Shown here one piece after another: positions 1 to 8,206 of a stretch of DNA of 64,000 nucleotides. The notes beneath the pieces are model-generated. The model ran no database searches, was not told where the DNA came from, and saw only the letters and a list, made by a program, of their open reading frames with translations. Within the stretch, counting starts at the first letter, position 1, and the number at the start of each line of letters is the position of its first letter. Both the position numbers and the translations under genes were made by a program. The DNA is from Gimesia fumaroli (GTDB taxonomy: Bacteria; Planctomycetota; Planctomycetia; Planctomycetales; Planctomycetaceae), in assembly GCF_007754425.1 (NCBI RefSeq), contig NZ_CP037452.1, forward strand, positions 1,583,501 to 1,647,500. The letters run 5' to 3'.

Positions 1-405
1 TATCAGACGAAGACAAAAATGCGCGATATTACAGATGGAACGTCAAACACAATGATGTTGAGTGAAGGGGTACAGCGTGTGGCTGTGCCGACCGGTTTTT
101 CCTGGGGATGTGCAGGGTGTTATTGGATTGGTGGTGCTCATGGTGAAGTGACATTCTCTGCCTTTGAGACTCCCAATACTTCAGCGGCAGACCAGAATTA
201 TCTTTGTAAAAGTACAACTGATATAAATGCTCCCTGTGTTGTAAATCAGACGGATAAATGGAACTATGCCCGCAGTCAGCATGTCGGAGGTGTGCATGCG
301 GGTATGGCCGATGGTGCCGTGCGGTTTATTTCAGAAAACATTGACCGCGGTACATTCCGGGCAATCGCGACTACCTCTGGTGATGAAGTCGTTGGTGAAT
401 TTTAA
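1..405 (+). CDS. DUF1559 family pseudopilin-like protein, C-terminal part
   Basis: The reading frame is open from base 1, so the gene is cut by the window edge and only the last 134 codons are present. The visible part carries DUF1559 C-terminal hallmarks: an ITDGTSNTMMLSE segment, then a HVGGVHAGMADGAVRFISENID stretch (the 'H-X-G-G-X-H-X-X-X-X-D-G-S-V-X-F' signature) and a short VVGEF ending shared with the two complete family members here. Family members have a type IV pilin-like N-terminus and are strongly expanded in planctomycetes; their function is unknown. A small lipoprotein gene follows after 83 bases, the same pairing seen at 32071-33555 and 41201-42714. The family call is secure; the role is not. 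Confidence 0.92.
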   Translation, partial: YQTKTKMRDITDGTSNTMMLSEGVQRVAVPTGFSWGCAGCYWIGGAHGEVTFSAFETPNTSAADQNYLCKSTTDINAPCVVNQTDKWNYARSQHVGGVHAGMADGAVRFISENIDRGTFRAIATTSGDEVVGEF

Positions 406-438
406 GTTGTTGAATACGTAGAATTATCGATCTTCCAT

Positions 439-464
439 CACCCCCGGTATCTTTGCCGGGGGTG
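439..464 (+). other. Strong hairpin between DUF1559 gene and lipoprotein gene
   Basis: A perfect 9-bp inverted repeat (439-447 with 456-464, CACCCCCGG/CCGGGGGTG) encloses an 8-base loop, 34 bases after the DUF1559 stop. No T-run follows, so it is a poor intrinsic terminator. It may stabilise or process the mRNA between the two genes or reduce read-through. This is inferred from sequence only. Confidence 0.5.
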
Positions 465-488
465 GTCTGATCCCATAGGAAAGATTCA

Positions 489-908
489 ATGAAAACACTC
501 TCTTTTTGTTTGATTTTAATGTGTACTGCCGGAATGCTTGTTGGTTGTGGTGGTGCCAGTGATGCACCAGTAACATATCCTGTTTCCGGTAATGTGACAC
601 TGGACGGCGAGCCCCTGGCGGAAGGAAATATTATTTTTCGTGATGCCGCTGGAAAAGCAGCAAGCGCTGCTGGGAAAATCGAGAATGGTGAATTCTCATT
701 TGAGGCGGTTGCCGGTAAAAAAGCAGTTGTGATTACCGCGACACGTGAAGTTCCAGGAAAAACTGCTGTGGGTGGCGCTCCAGATGAGCCGCCGGTGCCT
801 GCGATTGAGCAGTATATTCCAGATACCTACAATGAAAAGACGACTCTGGAAGCTGGTGTCAGTGATTCGGGAGCAAATGAATTCACATTCGATTTGAAGA
901 GCAAATAG
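489..908 (+). CDS. Small secreted lipoprotein, carboxypeptidase-regulatory-like
   Basis: This 139-residue protein starts with a hydrophobic signal ending in a lipobox-like LVGC (Cys about residue 20), so it should be lipid-anchored outside the cytoplasm. The body (VSGNVTLDGEPLAEGNIIF) resembles the beta-sandwich start of transthyretin/carboxypeptidase-regulatory-like domains, which is common in short planctomycete lipoproteins. The ATG is preceded by AGGAAAG. It lies downstream of a DUF1559 gene and just ahead of a terminator, so the two are probably one transcription unit. Its function is unknown; a structural or cell-surface role is only a guess. Confidence 0.85.
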   Translation: MKTLSFCLILMCTAGMLVGCGGASDAPVTYPVSGNVTLDGEPLAEGNIIFRDAAGKAASAAGKIENGEFSFEAVAGKKAVVITATREVPGKTAVGGAPDEPPVPAIEQYIPDTYNEKTTLEAGVSDSGANEFTFDLKSK

Positions 909-930
909 AATTCTTGAGAGGCATTACAAA

Positions 931-965
931 ACAAGCCGGGTCCAAATGAACCCGGCTTGTTTTTT
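931..965 (+). terminator. Intrinsic terminator after lipoprotein gene
   Basis: A 10-bp inverted repeat (931-940 with 951-960, ACAAGCCGGG/CCCGGCTTGT) is followed directly by a T-run at 960-965. It lies 22 bases after the lipoprotein stop codon and fits a rho-independent terminator. Confidence 0.9.
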
Positions 966-1049
966 ACTTTTGCAACTTCTAGCTGGTACTGTGTCGCGTC
1001 TCAACCTGTAGTTCTGAGAGGCGTTTCGAAGCAATCTTTATATTTGCTG

Positions 1050-1262
1050 TTATTGTTTTTGAATGCATTCGCGTGCCAGGATGCGTGCCTGCTTGAATGC
1101 ATGCTTTACTGTAAATGCCCGGGCTTCAACCTGCTCTTCGGTGTAGTACTTGCCATGGTCGCTTTCGGGTAGCCCTGCCAGTGATAAGGTAAGAGGCAGA
1201 AGGTCGAGAAACTCACGGTACCGTCGCTGAATATCACTGCTGGCGTTGGCTGAATCGTTCAC
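1050..1262 (-). CDS. Small conserved-looking hypothetical protein
   Basis: This is a 70-residue soluble protein with an amphipathic, charged sequence (IQRRYREFLDLLPLTLSLAGL, then YYTEEQVEARAFTVKHAFKQAR) and no signal peptide or membrane segment. It starts with GTG, preceded by a good ribosome site (GAGGGAGA) about ten bases upstream, which supports translation. The composition looks like a folded helical protein rather than a shadow frame. I do not recognise a named family. It stands alone, convergent with the upstream lipoprotein unit. Confidence 0.7.
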   Translation of the reverse strand: MNDSANASSDIQRRYREFLDLLPLTLSLAGLPESDHGKYYTEEQVEARAFTVKHAFKQARILARECIQKQ

Positions 1263-1466
1263 TGAAAGCGTCTCCCTCTTTTTCTTGCATCATAGTTACG
1301 TAAAATGAAACTGAAATTTGATGGTAGGTTTGAGTTGGTATCGACTGTTATCCGTGACTGAATTCGGCCCGCGGACTCCATAGATCAAACCTTGTTGCTC
1401 TCGCTACTTCTACCTTGATTCTCTCAAAGGCAATTCAGAAAAGCAATGGGAACTAAGGAGATTGCC
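1263..1466. other. Intergenic stretch upstream of a possible micro-ORF
   Basis: These 204 bases contain the promoter region for the small minus-strand gene and lead up to the micro-ORF at 1467. I see no convincing -35/-10 pair, repeat or RNA gene. Confidence 0.4.
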
Positions 1467-1607
1467 ATGAGCAATGTCTGGATTCGGTCCTTTTCAAAAC
1501 CAGCAAACAAATCTTATGACAGAGTAAGGCACTCCGACTCATGTAAACCGATGCAGGCAGTGAGCGGCGTGTTCGAAGCCAGAGCCAGAGTTATTCTTTG
1601 TTTTTGA
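1467..1607 (+). CDS. Possible 46-residue micro-ORF with strong ribosome site
   Basis: An ATG at 1467 is preceded by TAAGGAG with ideal spacing and opens a 46-codon frame (MSNVWIRSFSKPANKSYDRV...) ending at TGA 1605-1607. It is basic, with two cysteines, and its last bases overlap the 3' end of the convergent FHA gene. No family is recognised and coding character cannot be measured here. The call rests on the ribosome site alone, and the ORF could be spurious. Confidence 0.3.
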   Translation: MSNVWIRSFSKPANKSYDRVRHSDSCKPMQAVSGVFEARARVILCF

Positions 1608-2430
1608 GGCCCGTTTCTCCAGGCGGTGGCAGAGTTACTGGTGGCAACTCTGGAGCCGCAGAGTTGCCTTGTTCGTTTTGCTGTTCTGGTTGCGGCTGTG
1701 GGGGCTGCTGAGGATAACCCTGTGGCGGCATCTGGTATTGTTGTGGATACGCTGGCATTGGCTGCTGTGGATATCCCTGTTGCGGATAGTATTGTGGTGG
1801 CATCGGATAAGGGTATTGCTGTCCTGGCTGCATCTGTTGGGGAGGATAGCCGTATTGCTGCGGTGGATAACCAGCTTGCTGTGCGGCCTGATCATAAGCT
1901 TGCTGTGCTGCCTGTTGCTGTTCGGCAGACAGAATCTGGGTATCTCCTTCATAGACTTCGGGCGCGACAGGGGCTGGTGTTTCCGGAGCAGGTGCCGTTT
2001 CGGCTGCTGCAGACTCTTCTGGTTTGTGAACGGGAATATCAAACACGGTATCCGATCCGGTAAGAATTTCACCACTAGGGGCTGCTTCCGCGGCTGCTTC
2101 TGGTGCAGAAGCGGCCTGTTCTGCGTTCGCACTATGCGAAATCACTATTTCAAAATCGAGTTTACCGACCTGAATTTTATCTCCATGTGAGAGTTGGACT
2201 TCACCTTTGATACGTTTGTCATTCACGAGCGTACCATTTGTGCTTCCGAAATCGCGCAAACGTACGCTGTATTCATCGACGGTGAAGACGCAATGATGCC
2301 GGCTGACCATGTCGCTGTTAGGGCGCAGGTGACAATCTTCTTCCCGGCCGATTAAAAACTTTTTGCCTTTGATAGGAATTTGTTTTCCATCATGACGACC
2401 GCCTATTACCTTCAACGAAAGCTGCAACAT
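1591..2430 (-). CDS. FHA domain protein with proline/glutamine-rich tail
   Basis: The N-terminal ~100 residues form a forkhead-associated domain with the phosphothreonine-binding motifs visible: GRE at about 28-30, SRHHC at about 43-47 and the GSTNGT turn at about 62-67. A linker rich in Ala/Glu/Pro follows, then a long low-complexity C-terminus dominated by QQ, YPPQQ and YPQQ units (roughly 165-255). FHA domains bind phosphothreonine in Ser/Thr kinase signalling; the flexible tail may be a protein-interaction or low-complexity scaffold. The gene stands alone; the ATG at 2430 is the natural start directly before the domain. The dense opposing ORFs are artefacts of the repetitive tail. Confidence 0.93.
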   Translation of the reverse strand: MLQLSLKVIGGRHDGKQIPIKGKKFLIGREEDCHLRPNSDMVSRHHCVFTVDEYSVRLRDFGSTNGTLVNDKRIKGEVQLSHGDKIQVGKLDFEIVISHSANAEQAASAPEAAAEAAPSGEILTGSDTVFDIPVHKPEESAAAETAPAPETPAPVAPEVYEGDTQILSAEQQQAAQQAYDQAAQQAGYPPQQYGYPPQQMQPGQQYPYPMPPQYYPQQGYPQQPMPAYPQQYQMPPQGYPQQPPQPQPEQQNEQGNSAAPELPPVTLPPPGETGLKNKE

Positions 2431-2866
2431 AAATCGTTCACTCCATAGGTTTCATACAGAACACGCCAAAAGTTCTGGAACATGGTATGGCTGAGTATTC
2501 TCGCCATCCTATTTCCGGTGACTTGTTTTCATTTGGTCAGTAGATTGGAAGAAAGAAGCGTAAAATGAACAAGAAACAGAAATGAGTGAAATAACTTCTC
2601 GTCATTGAATGAATGGAGCAAATTACAATGCTCTTATGGCCCGCATTGTGTGGTTTGACTCACTTCACTGTAAGTAAAAATCCACTACTATTTTCCGTAA
2701 CACTTAATAAATCTAGAATAAAAACAGATTATCTATAGATAACGCTATCAGGCAGATGACACGATGTCAATAAGGATAAAAGATACATCCGTTGTGTAAA
2801 TGATTTATTAATAAATCGATAAAATTTACTTGATTTTGATAACTCCTGATCCACTAACCAATAAGC
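2431..2866. other. AT-rich intergenic region
   Basis: These 436 bases lie upstream of the FHA gene and downstream of the lipoate-ligase-like gene. The part from about 2680 to 2840 is strikingly AT-rich. I found no ORF with a ribosome site, no RNA gene and no clear terminator. It presumably holds the FHA promoter. Confidence 0.5.
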
Positions 2867-3670
2867 TTATTTTTGGCGCGAAGTCCAGGACGCACGCGAG
2901 TATTTTTCCGTTTCCAGCTGGCGGGCAATTTGAATTTCTTCGTCAGTCAGTTTTTGAGACTCCAAAGGCAGTTGAATCTCCTGGCTAATGGCTTGTGAGA
3001 ATTCTTCCGCCAATTGGGTCAGAAATTGTGCCTGGTAGATGCTGGTTTGTTCAACCTGATTCAGCAATCCCGGAAAATGAGGTGCATATTCAGAGGTCAG
3101 CAGTAGCAGGCTGCCATGCTGAACTATTGCACCACGCCTTCTCCGTTGTGCGCTTCCGAGAACCTTGTTTCCCTCATAAACCAGGTCCCGTTCATCGCCC
3201 CGTCCAAAGCAAAGAAACGGTTCATTTTGCGATTTGAACGAGACTCCGCGAAACGCAACCTGCAGGCCATGTGAGGCCAAAACATCAATCAGTGGTTGAT
3301 GAATTGTCAGGTATAGATCAGGGGGTGATTTTGAGAGGGGGTGACTGGCTGGTACCGCGAAGGAGTAGGTTAATTCATGGTGGTGTAAGATAGCACCTCC
3401 GCCTGACAGGCGACGTACACGAGGTAATCCTTTCCAGGATTCATTTTGTTCTTCGTTTTCATTTTTCTGAAAATAGCCGAGGGAGATCGTAGGCTGATCC
3501 CAGCGATACCAGCGTAACGAACAGAGATTGTTTTCCGCGGCTGACTCAAGCAGGGCTTCGTCAACAGCCATATTCCAGCTGCCCGTTAATGGCGCTGGTT
3601 CAATGATCAGTCTGAAGTGATCCGGTATTGAAGATTGAGTCATGCCAGGAACCAGATTAGAGAATGACAC
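2867..3670 (-). CDS. Lipoate-protein ligase A family protein
   Basis: The 267-residue protein has the biotin/lipoate ligase fold signature: NMAVDEALLE near the N-terminus, a WYRWDQPTISLGYFQ strand and an RRLSGGGAILHHHELTYSF segment, matching the lipoate-binding RRxSGGGAVxHD loop, followed by GNKVLGSAQRR near residue 175. Members attach lipoate or octanoate to carrier lysines, as in GcvH. It lies 24 bases downstream of gcvPB, so modifying the GcvH encoded in the same cluster is the obvious role. The open frame begins with GTG; an ATG ten codons in (3643) is an equally plausible start, and neither has a clear ribosome site. Ligase versus octanoyltransferase (LipM-like) activity cannot be settled from sequence. 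Confidence 0.88.
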   Translation of the reverse strand: MSFSNLVPGMTQSSIPDHFRLIIEPAPLTGSWNMAVDEALLESAAENNLCSLRWYRWDQPTISLGYFQKNENEEQNESWKGLPRVRRLSGGGAILHHHELTYSFAVPASHPLSKSPPDLYLTIHQPLIDVLASHGLQVAFRGVSFKSQNEPFLCFGRGDERDLVYEGNKVLGSAQRRRRGAIVQHGSLLLLTSEYAPHFPGLLNQVEQTSIYQAQFLTQLAEEFSQAISQEIQLPLESQKLTDEEIQIARQLETEKYSRASWTSRQK

Positions 3671-3694
3671 AGGCCAGAAAGTGTGCGGGTCGCC

Positions 3695-5167
3695 CTATTG
3701 GGGTTCGCAACACTGGAGAATCGGATGACGTGCCGCCACAACTTCATCCGGTCTGCTGATCGCGGTGCTATGCGGCGCCTGGTGTAAATATTCCGGATCT
3801 TCCTGAAGGATTTTCCGAATCGTTTCGGCAAACGCGTCCAATGTTTCTTTCGATTCTGTTTCCGTTGGTTCGACCATGATGGCTTCAGGTACTACCAGTG
3901 GAAAATAAACGGTGGGGGCATGGAAACCAAAGTCGAGTAGACGCTTGGCGATATCCATTGCCGTGACCCCATTTTCGGCTTTGATTTTTGACGCTGACGC
4001 GACGAACTCATGCATGCACAGGTCGCCGTTAGGAACAGGTAGCACATCCTTCAAAATTGCCTTGAGGTAGTTGGCATTCAGAACCGCGTTTTCTGAGACA
4101 GCTTTCAAGCCTTTAGCTCCCAGCGTTCTCAGATAACAGTAGCCTCGTACCACAATTCCAATATTGCCGTAAAAGGTGCGGACGCGTCCAATGGATTTGG
4201 GAGGGTTTTCCAGCGTGTATTGGTCTCCATTTTCCCCCGCATTTTCATTGCGTTTGATGACGGGACCAGGCAGGAAGTCAGACAGAAAATCACGCACAGC
4301 GATGGGGCCTGAACCGGGGCCGCCGGCACCATGTGGACCGGTGAAGGTTTTATGAACGTTGTAATGCATCATGTCGCCGCCAAAATCACCGGGGCGCGTA
4401 TAGCCGAGAATAGCGTTCATGTTTGCGCCGTCGATATAAACGAGTCCGCCGACTTCGTGAACCATGTCTGCGATTTGTTTAATGTCTTTTTCGAACAGTC
4501 CCAGTGTATTGGGGTTTGTGACCATGAAGACGGCGGTCTGGTCATCCAGGTTGGCTTTGAGGTCTTCCAGGTCGACGAGTCCGGCTTTACTGCTTGCCAG
4601 TTGCACACAGTCGAATCCGGCAATCGCGGCACTGGCGGGGTTTGTTCCATGTGCACTGTTAGGGAATAGAACTTTGGTCCGTTTTTCGCCTCGATCTTCA
4701 AAGTAGGCTTTGGCCGTCAAGAGTGCTGTAAATTCACCTTGGGCACCAGCGGCAGGTTGTAGTGACACCGCAGGCAGGCCTGAAATTTCCGCCAGCATTT
4801 CCTGTGTCTCATAAAGCAACGCCAGCATACCTTGCAGGTCAGACGGATTTTGATAAGGATGCAAGTCGACAATTCCCGGCAGGCTCGCCAGCCGCTCGTG
4901 CCGTTTGGGATTGTACTTCATCGTACAGCTTCCCAGCGGGTAAAAGTGGGTATCGACACACATGTTTAATGTCGACAGATTGACGAAATGCCGGATGATG
5001 TCAGGTTCGGTAACTTCGGGAAGTCCCGTGGGTTCTATCGCCAGCGCAGCTGTGGGAAGCAGTTCATTCAGCGGTTTGACAGGGACGTCCGCTTCGGGAA
5101 GCTCGGCACCGCGCCGGCCGGGTTGAGAGAGAGCAAACAATGATTCGGTGGCCAATTGATTTCGCAT
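3695..5167 (-). CDS. gcvPB: Glycine dehydrogenase (decarboxylating) subunit 2
   Basis: This is the C-terminal half of the split P-protein of the glycine cleavage system, which decarboxylates glycine with PLP and passes the aminomethyl group to lipoyl-GcvH. The 490 residues include the SLQPAAGAQGE stretch (~135-145), PNSAHGTNPASA (~169-180) and the PLP-lysine motif NVHKTFTGPHG with Lys273. Length fits the bacterial subunit 2. It lies 66 bases downstream of gcvPA and upstream of the lipoate-ligase gene on the same strand. The PLP lysine and the glycine-rich loop (GAGGPGSG) are both intact. Confidence 0.97.
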   Translation of the reverse strand: MRNQLATESLFALSQPGRRGAELPEADVPVKPLNELLPTAALAIEPTGLPEVTEPDIIRHFVNLSTLNMCVDTHFYPLGSCTMKYNPKRHERLASLPGIVDLHPYQNPSDLQGMLALLYETQEMLAEISGLPAVSLQPAAGAQGEFTALLTAKAYFEDRGEKRTKVLFPNSAHGTNPASAAIAGFDCVQLASSKAGLVDLEDLKANLDDQTAVFMVTNPNTLGLFEKDIKQIADMVHEVGGLVYIDGANMNAILGYTRPGDFGGDMMHYNVHKTFTGPHGAGGPGSGPIAVRDFLSDFLPGPVIKRNENAGENGDQYTLENPPKSIGRVRTFYGNIGIVVRGYCYLRTLGAKGLKAVSENAVLNANYLKAILKDVLPVPNGDLCMHEFVASASKIKAENGVTAMDIAKRLLDFGFHAPTVYFPLVVPEAIMVEPTETESKETLDAFAETIRKILQEDPEYLHQAPHSTAISRPDEVVAARHPILQCCEPQ

Positions 5168-5233
5168 GGTATTGGTTGTTGCTTCGAAATATCTGGACTA
5201 AGTGAAACGCATTAAGGTATTTAAAAAGCGGAG

Positions 5234-6589
5234 CTACGCTTTGAGGGCCGTCACCAGACGGTCGATTTCTTCCCTTGTTCTTTGTTCTGTGATCGCGACA
5301 AGGACACCGGTCTGGTCAGCGCCAGAGCCGTCTGTCCATTCAAAGCGTGAGAGTTCCGGTCCCAGGTCAAAGCCGGCCTGACGTGCCTTGCGGAGCAGGT
5401 AATCCGCTCCCTCTGAACAGCTTAAAACAAATTCTTTGAAGAAGGCACGTTCCGGGAAGGGGAGTTGGAGGCCTTCGATCTGAGCAAGTTGTTCGGCTGC
5501 ATAGTGCGCTTTCTGACAGCAAAGCTCTGCAACTTCACGAATGCCCTGCTTTCCGAGCAGAGCGAGATAAACGGCGGCGCGAATCGCGATCAGTCCCTGA
5601 TTACTGCAGATATTACTGGTGGCTTTATCGCGACGAATATGTTGTTCGCGAGCCTGCAGATTTAATACATAACAGCGTTTTCCATTGCGGTCGACCGTTT
5701 GACCGATCAGACGACCGGGCATTCTGCGGACAAACTTTTCACTGCAGGAAAACAGTCCGAGATACGGGCCGCCAAATTGCAGAGGGGTTCCCAGAGATTG
5801 CCCTTCCGCGATGGCGATGTCAGCACCATAATCACCGGGACGTTTTAAAATTCCGAGACTGATCGGATCATAGGACACAACAGACAAGGCGCCATATTTG
5901 TGTGCAATTTCCGTCAGTTGTTCTGCTTCTTCCAGAGTCCCAAAGAAGTTGGGGTGCTGGATGACGAGGCATGCAGTCTGATCGTTCATCGCCGCATCAA
6001 CGTCGGCCGGATCGACTGATCCATTGACACAGGGAACCACGACCACTTCACAGTTTAAGTGTTTCAAATAGGTTTCTACGACCTGTCTGTATTCCGGATG
6101 CAGCGACCCGAGTAATACAACTCGATCGTGACGATTGGTGACCCGCATCGCCATGAAGGCGGCTTCGCTGACGCAGGTGCCTCCTTCGTACAGGCTGGCA
6201 TTGGAAACATCCATGCCGGTTAACTGGCAGATTAGCGATTGGAATTCGAAGAAGGTCTGCAGGCTGCCTTGGCTGGCTTCCGCCTGATACGGTGTGTAGG
6301 CGGTATAAAATTCGCCTCTACGGGCAATTTCATCGACAGCAGCCGGAATGAAGTGATCATAAGCTCCGCCGCCCAGCATACAAACACGAGAGCCCGGTCC
6401 GACATTGTCTGCTGCCAGCTTCGAGACGTGTGCCTGCAGCTCCATTTCGGTTAAGGCAGGGGGGACATTCAGTGGGCGATCCAGACGCAGCTCTTGTGGG
6501 ATGTTAGAAAATAAATCTTCCGTAGAGTCAACGCCGATGGCTTGCAGCATTTCCTGCTGCTGTTCTGATGTGTTAAAGAGGTAAGGCAC
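5234..6589 (-). CDS. gcvPA: Glycine dehydrogenase (decarboxylating) subunit 1
   Basis: This 451-residue protein is the N-terminal half of the split P-protein. Typical features are the opening PYLFNTSEQQQEMLQAIGV, the GGGAYDHFIPA motif (~74-84), YTPYQAEASQGSLQ (~95-108) and the SNICSNQGL segment (~325-333). Together with subunit 2 it forms the PLP-dependent glycine decarboxylase. The start is GTG at 6589, the family-typical N-terminus. It sits between gcvH (166 bases upstream) and gcvPB (66 bases downstream), consistent with an operon. No gcvT is present in the window. Confidence 0.97.
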   Translation of the reverse strand: MPYLFNTSEQQQEMLQAIGVDSTEDLFSNIPQELRLDRPLNVPPALTEMELQAHVSKLAADNVGPGSRVCMLGGGAYDHFIPAAVDEIARRGEFYTAYTPYQAEASQGSLQTFFEFQSLICQLTGMDVSNASLYEGGTCVSEAAFMAMRVTNRHDRVVLLGSLHPEYRQVVETYLKHLNCEVVVVPCVNGSVDPADVDAAMNDQTACLVIQHPNFFGTLEEAEQLTEIAHKYGALSVVSYDPISLGILKRPGDYGADIAIAEGQSLGTPLQFGGPYLGLFSCSEKFVRRMPGRLIGQTVDRNGKRCYVLNLQAREQHIRRDKATSNICSNQGLIAIRAAVYLALLGKQGIREVAELCCQKAHYAAEQLAQIEGLQLPFPERAFFKEFVLSCSEGADYLLRKARQAGFDLGPELSRFEWTDGSGADQTGVLVAITEQRTREEIDRLVTALKA

Positions 6590-6755
6590 GGTTCACTCGC
6601 TAATAAGCGTGATATTGAGGACGTTGTGATTCAACTGTTTTGATTATAGTCACGGGAGAGACGTTGGAACTCTCTTTTTACCGTTATTTCGAACGCAGCA
6701 GGAATTTATCGCATGCCGCAGTCTGAACACCCGAAAATCTTGAGCCGGGCTTCAT

Positions 6756-7142
6756 TTAGTGGGCTTCCGACTCACAGAATTTCTGGTACTCGTCAGCATT
6801 CATAAACTGATCTAACTCTGATGGATTTGACATTTTGACTTTTGTGATCCAACCAGCGCCGAAGGGATCGTCTGAAAGTGGTGCCTGATCATCAACAAGT
6901 GCCGCATTAACTTCAGCAATTTCTCCGCTGACCGGAGAATATAAATCACTAACGGCTTTCACACTTTCTACTTCGCCGAACACTTTGCCGGCTTCGCAGT
7001 TCGAGCCAACTTCTGGAAGTTCAATGTAAACCAGATCGGTTAATTGATTGACGGCAAAATCGGTGATCCCCACGGTTGCCGTCTCGCCATCAACGTTGAC
7101 CCATTCGTGAGTTTTGGTGAATTTTAAGTTGCCCTGATCCAT
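6756..7142 (-). CDS. gcvH: Glycine cleavage system H protein
   Basis: At 128 residues this matches GcvH. The lipoylation motif GEVESVKAVSDLYSP (about residues 55-69) contains the Lys that carries lipoate, and the N-terminus (FTKTHEWVNVDGETATVGIT) is typical. GcvH shuttles the aminomethyl intermediate between P-, T- and L-proteins. It heads the gcvH-gcvPA-gcvPB-ligase set, so carrier, decarboxylase and a probable lipoylating enzyme are encoded together. The 297 bases upstream probably hold its promoter. Confidence 0.97.
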   Translation of the reverse strand: MDQGNLKFTKTHEWVNVDGETATVGITDFAVNQLTDLVYIELPEVGSNCEAGKVFGEVESVKAVSDLYSPVSGEIAEVNAALVDDQAPLSDDPFGAGWITKVKMSNPSELDQFMNADEYQKFCESEAH

Positions 7143-7439
7143 GTTTGCAAAACCCTCTGTTCTATTTCTTTGCTCAAAGGTCGTGAACAGCTTCTACCTT
7201 GAGAAAAGATGTCAAAAAATCCCTGATTCCTCTTGGTTGACGATACAGAGATTTGTTCGGTTTGAAAAGGAATCGGTGAGGGAAATTCCATGACTACCGC
7301 GGTATATCTTATCGATCCCGCTCCAGGGCGCAGTTGCAGTAGGGCCGGGTAGGGGAGTCGTGGTAGAGAGGGCGCTCGCTGGTTTCTTGGCGACAAAGAG
7401 AAGGGAAGATCCGTTTAGACTCACAGGCGGTGACGTAAC

Positions 7440-7895
7440 CTAGTGAGGTGGCATGTTTTCTTCTTCGACTTTGTTCAATTTTTCCAGTCGGCGGGCGTGT
7501 CTGCCACCTTCAAACTCTTCTTTCAGCCAGATTTCAATCATCCGATTGACGAGTCGATCGCCGAGCAGGTCCGCAGACAGGCAGAGCACATTCGAATTAT
7601 TATGCAGGCGGCTCATTTGTGCGGTGATATCGTCATGGCAGGGAGTTGCTCGCACGCCGGGGAACTTGTTGGCGACAATACACATTCCCATTCCGGTACC
7701 ACAAATCAGAATACCGCGGTCGATGGATTTATCAGTGATGGCTTTCGCCACTTTGATTGCATAGTCCGGGTAATCCACACTTTCTCCGTCTTCAGGACCG
7801 TAATCAAACGCTTCATGTCCCAATTGTTTTAAAAGTGTGAGGATTTTGACCTTGGTTGCAAACCCTCGGTGATCACTGGCAACTGCAATTTTCAT
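7440..7895 (-). CDS. rpiB: Ribose-5-phosphate isomerase B
   Basis: The 151-residue product begins MKIAVASDHRGF and contains DYPDYA, GILICGTGMGMCIVANKFPGVRA (the catalytic-Cys loop) and HNNSNVLCLSADL, all characteristic of RpiB/LacAB isomerases. The enzyme interconverts ribose-5-phosphate and ribulose-5-phosphate in the pentose phosphate pathway. The frame is open 31 codons upstream, but the ATG at 7895 gives the family N-terminus and is preferred. It follows the YrdC-like/phosphatase fusion on the same strand, the same neighbourhood as ywlC-ywlE-ywlF in Bacillus. Confidence 0.95.
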   Translation of the reverse strand: MKIAVASDHRGFATKVKILTLLKQLGHEAFDYGPEDGESVDYPDYAIKVAKAITDKSIDRGILICGTGMGMCIVANKFPGVRATPCHDDITAQMSRLHNNSNVLCLSADLLGDRLVNRMIEIWLKEEFEGGRHARRLEKLNKVEEENMPPH

Positions 7896-8206
7896 CGAAA
7901 CTCTTTTGTATAGATAGTTAGATCGAAATTGGAATCTAAAGACTTTGAGCCCTGTGCTCAATAATTGTCTGATATTTTCAGGCCTCATCCCCCATCGCGA
8001 TGGCTTCAGCTCTGCGGTGTAGCGCTGCTGGTAAGGTTTCTGCTACACACATTTCCCGTTCAAGTGAGAGAGGGGGTTAACAGTTTCTTCATATTCGTAA
8101 AGAGTAATGGTTTACAGACTATTATAGCAAGTGTGCTCTTATAGCAGATAGCGATTTTTTTGTTTGAAAAAACAATTTGTTCAGTCAGAAGGACAAAAAC
8201 AGGCTG

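Noticed and set aside
1626-2190. Several long open frames opposite or out of frame with the FHA gene
   Set aside because: They are shadows of the repetitive Pro/Gln-rich tail; the FHA frame itself has clear domain motifs.
7143-7439. Possible glycine riboswitch upstream of gcvH
   Set aside because: I looked on the minus strand for the conserved glycine-aptamer motifs and did not find them; the region only looks like an ordinary leader.
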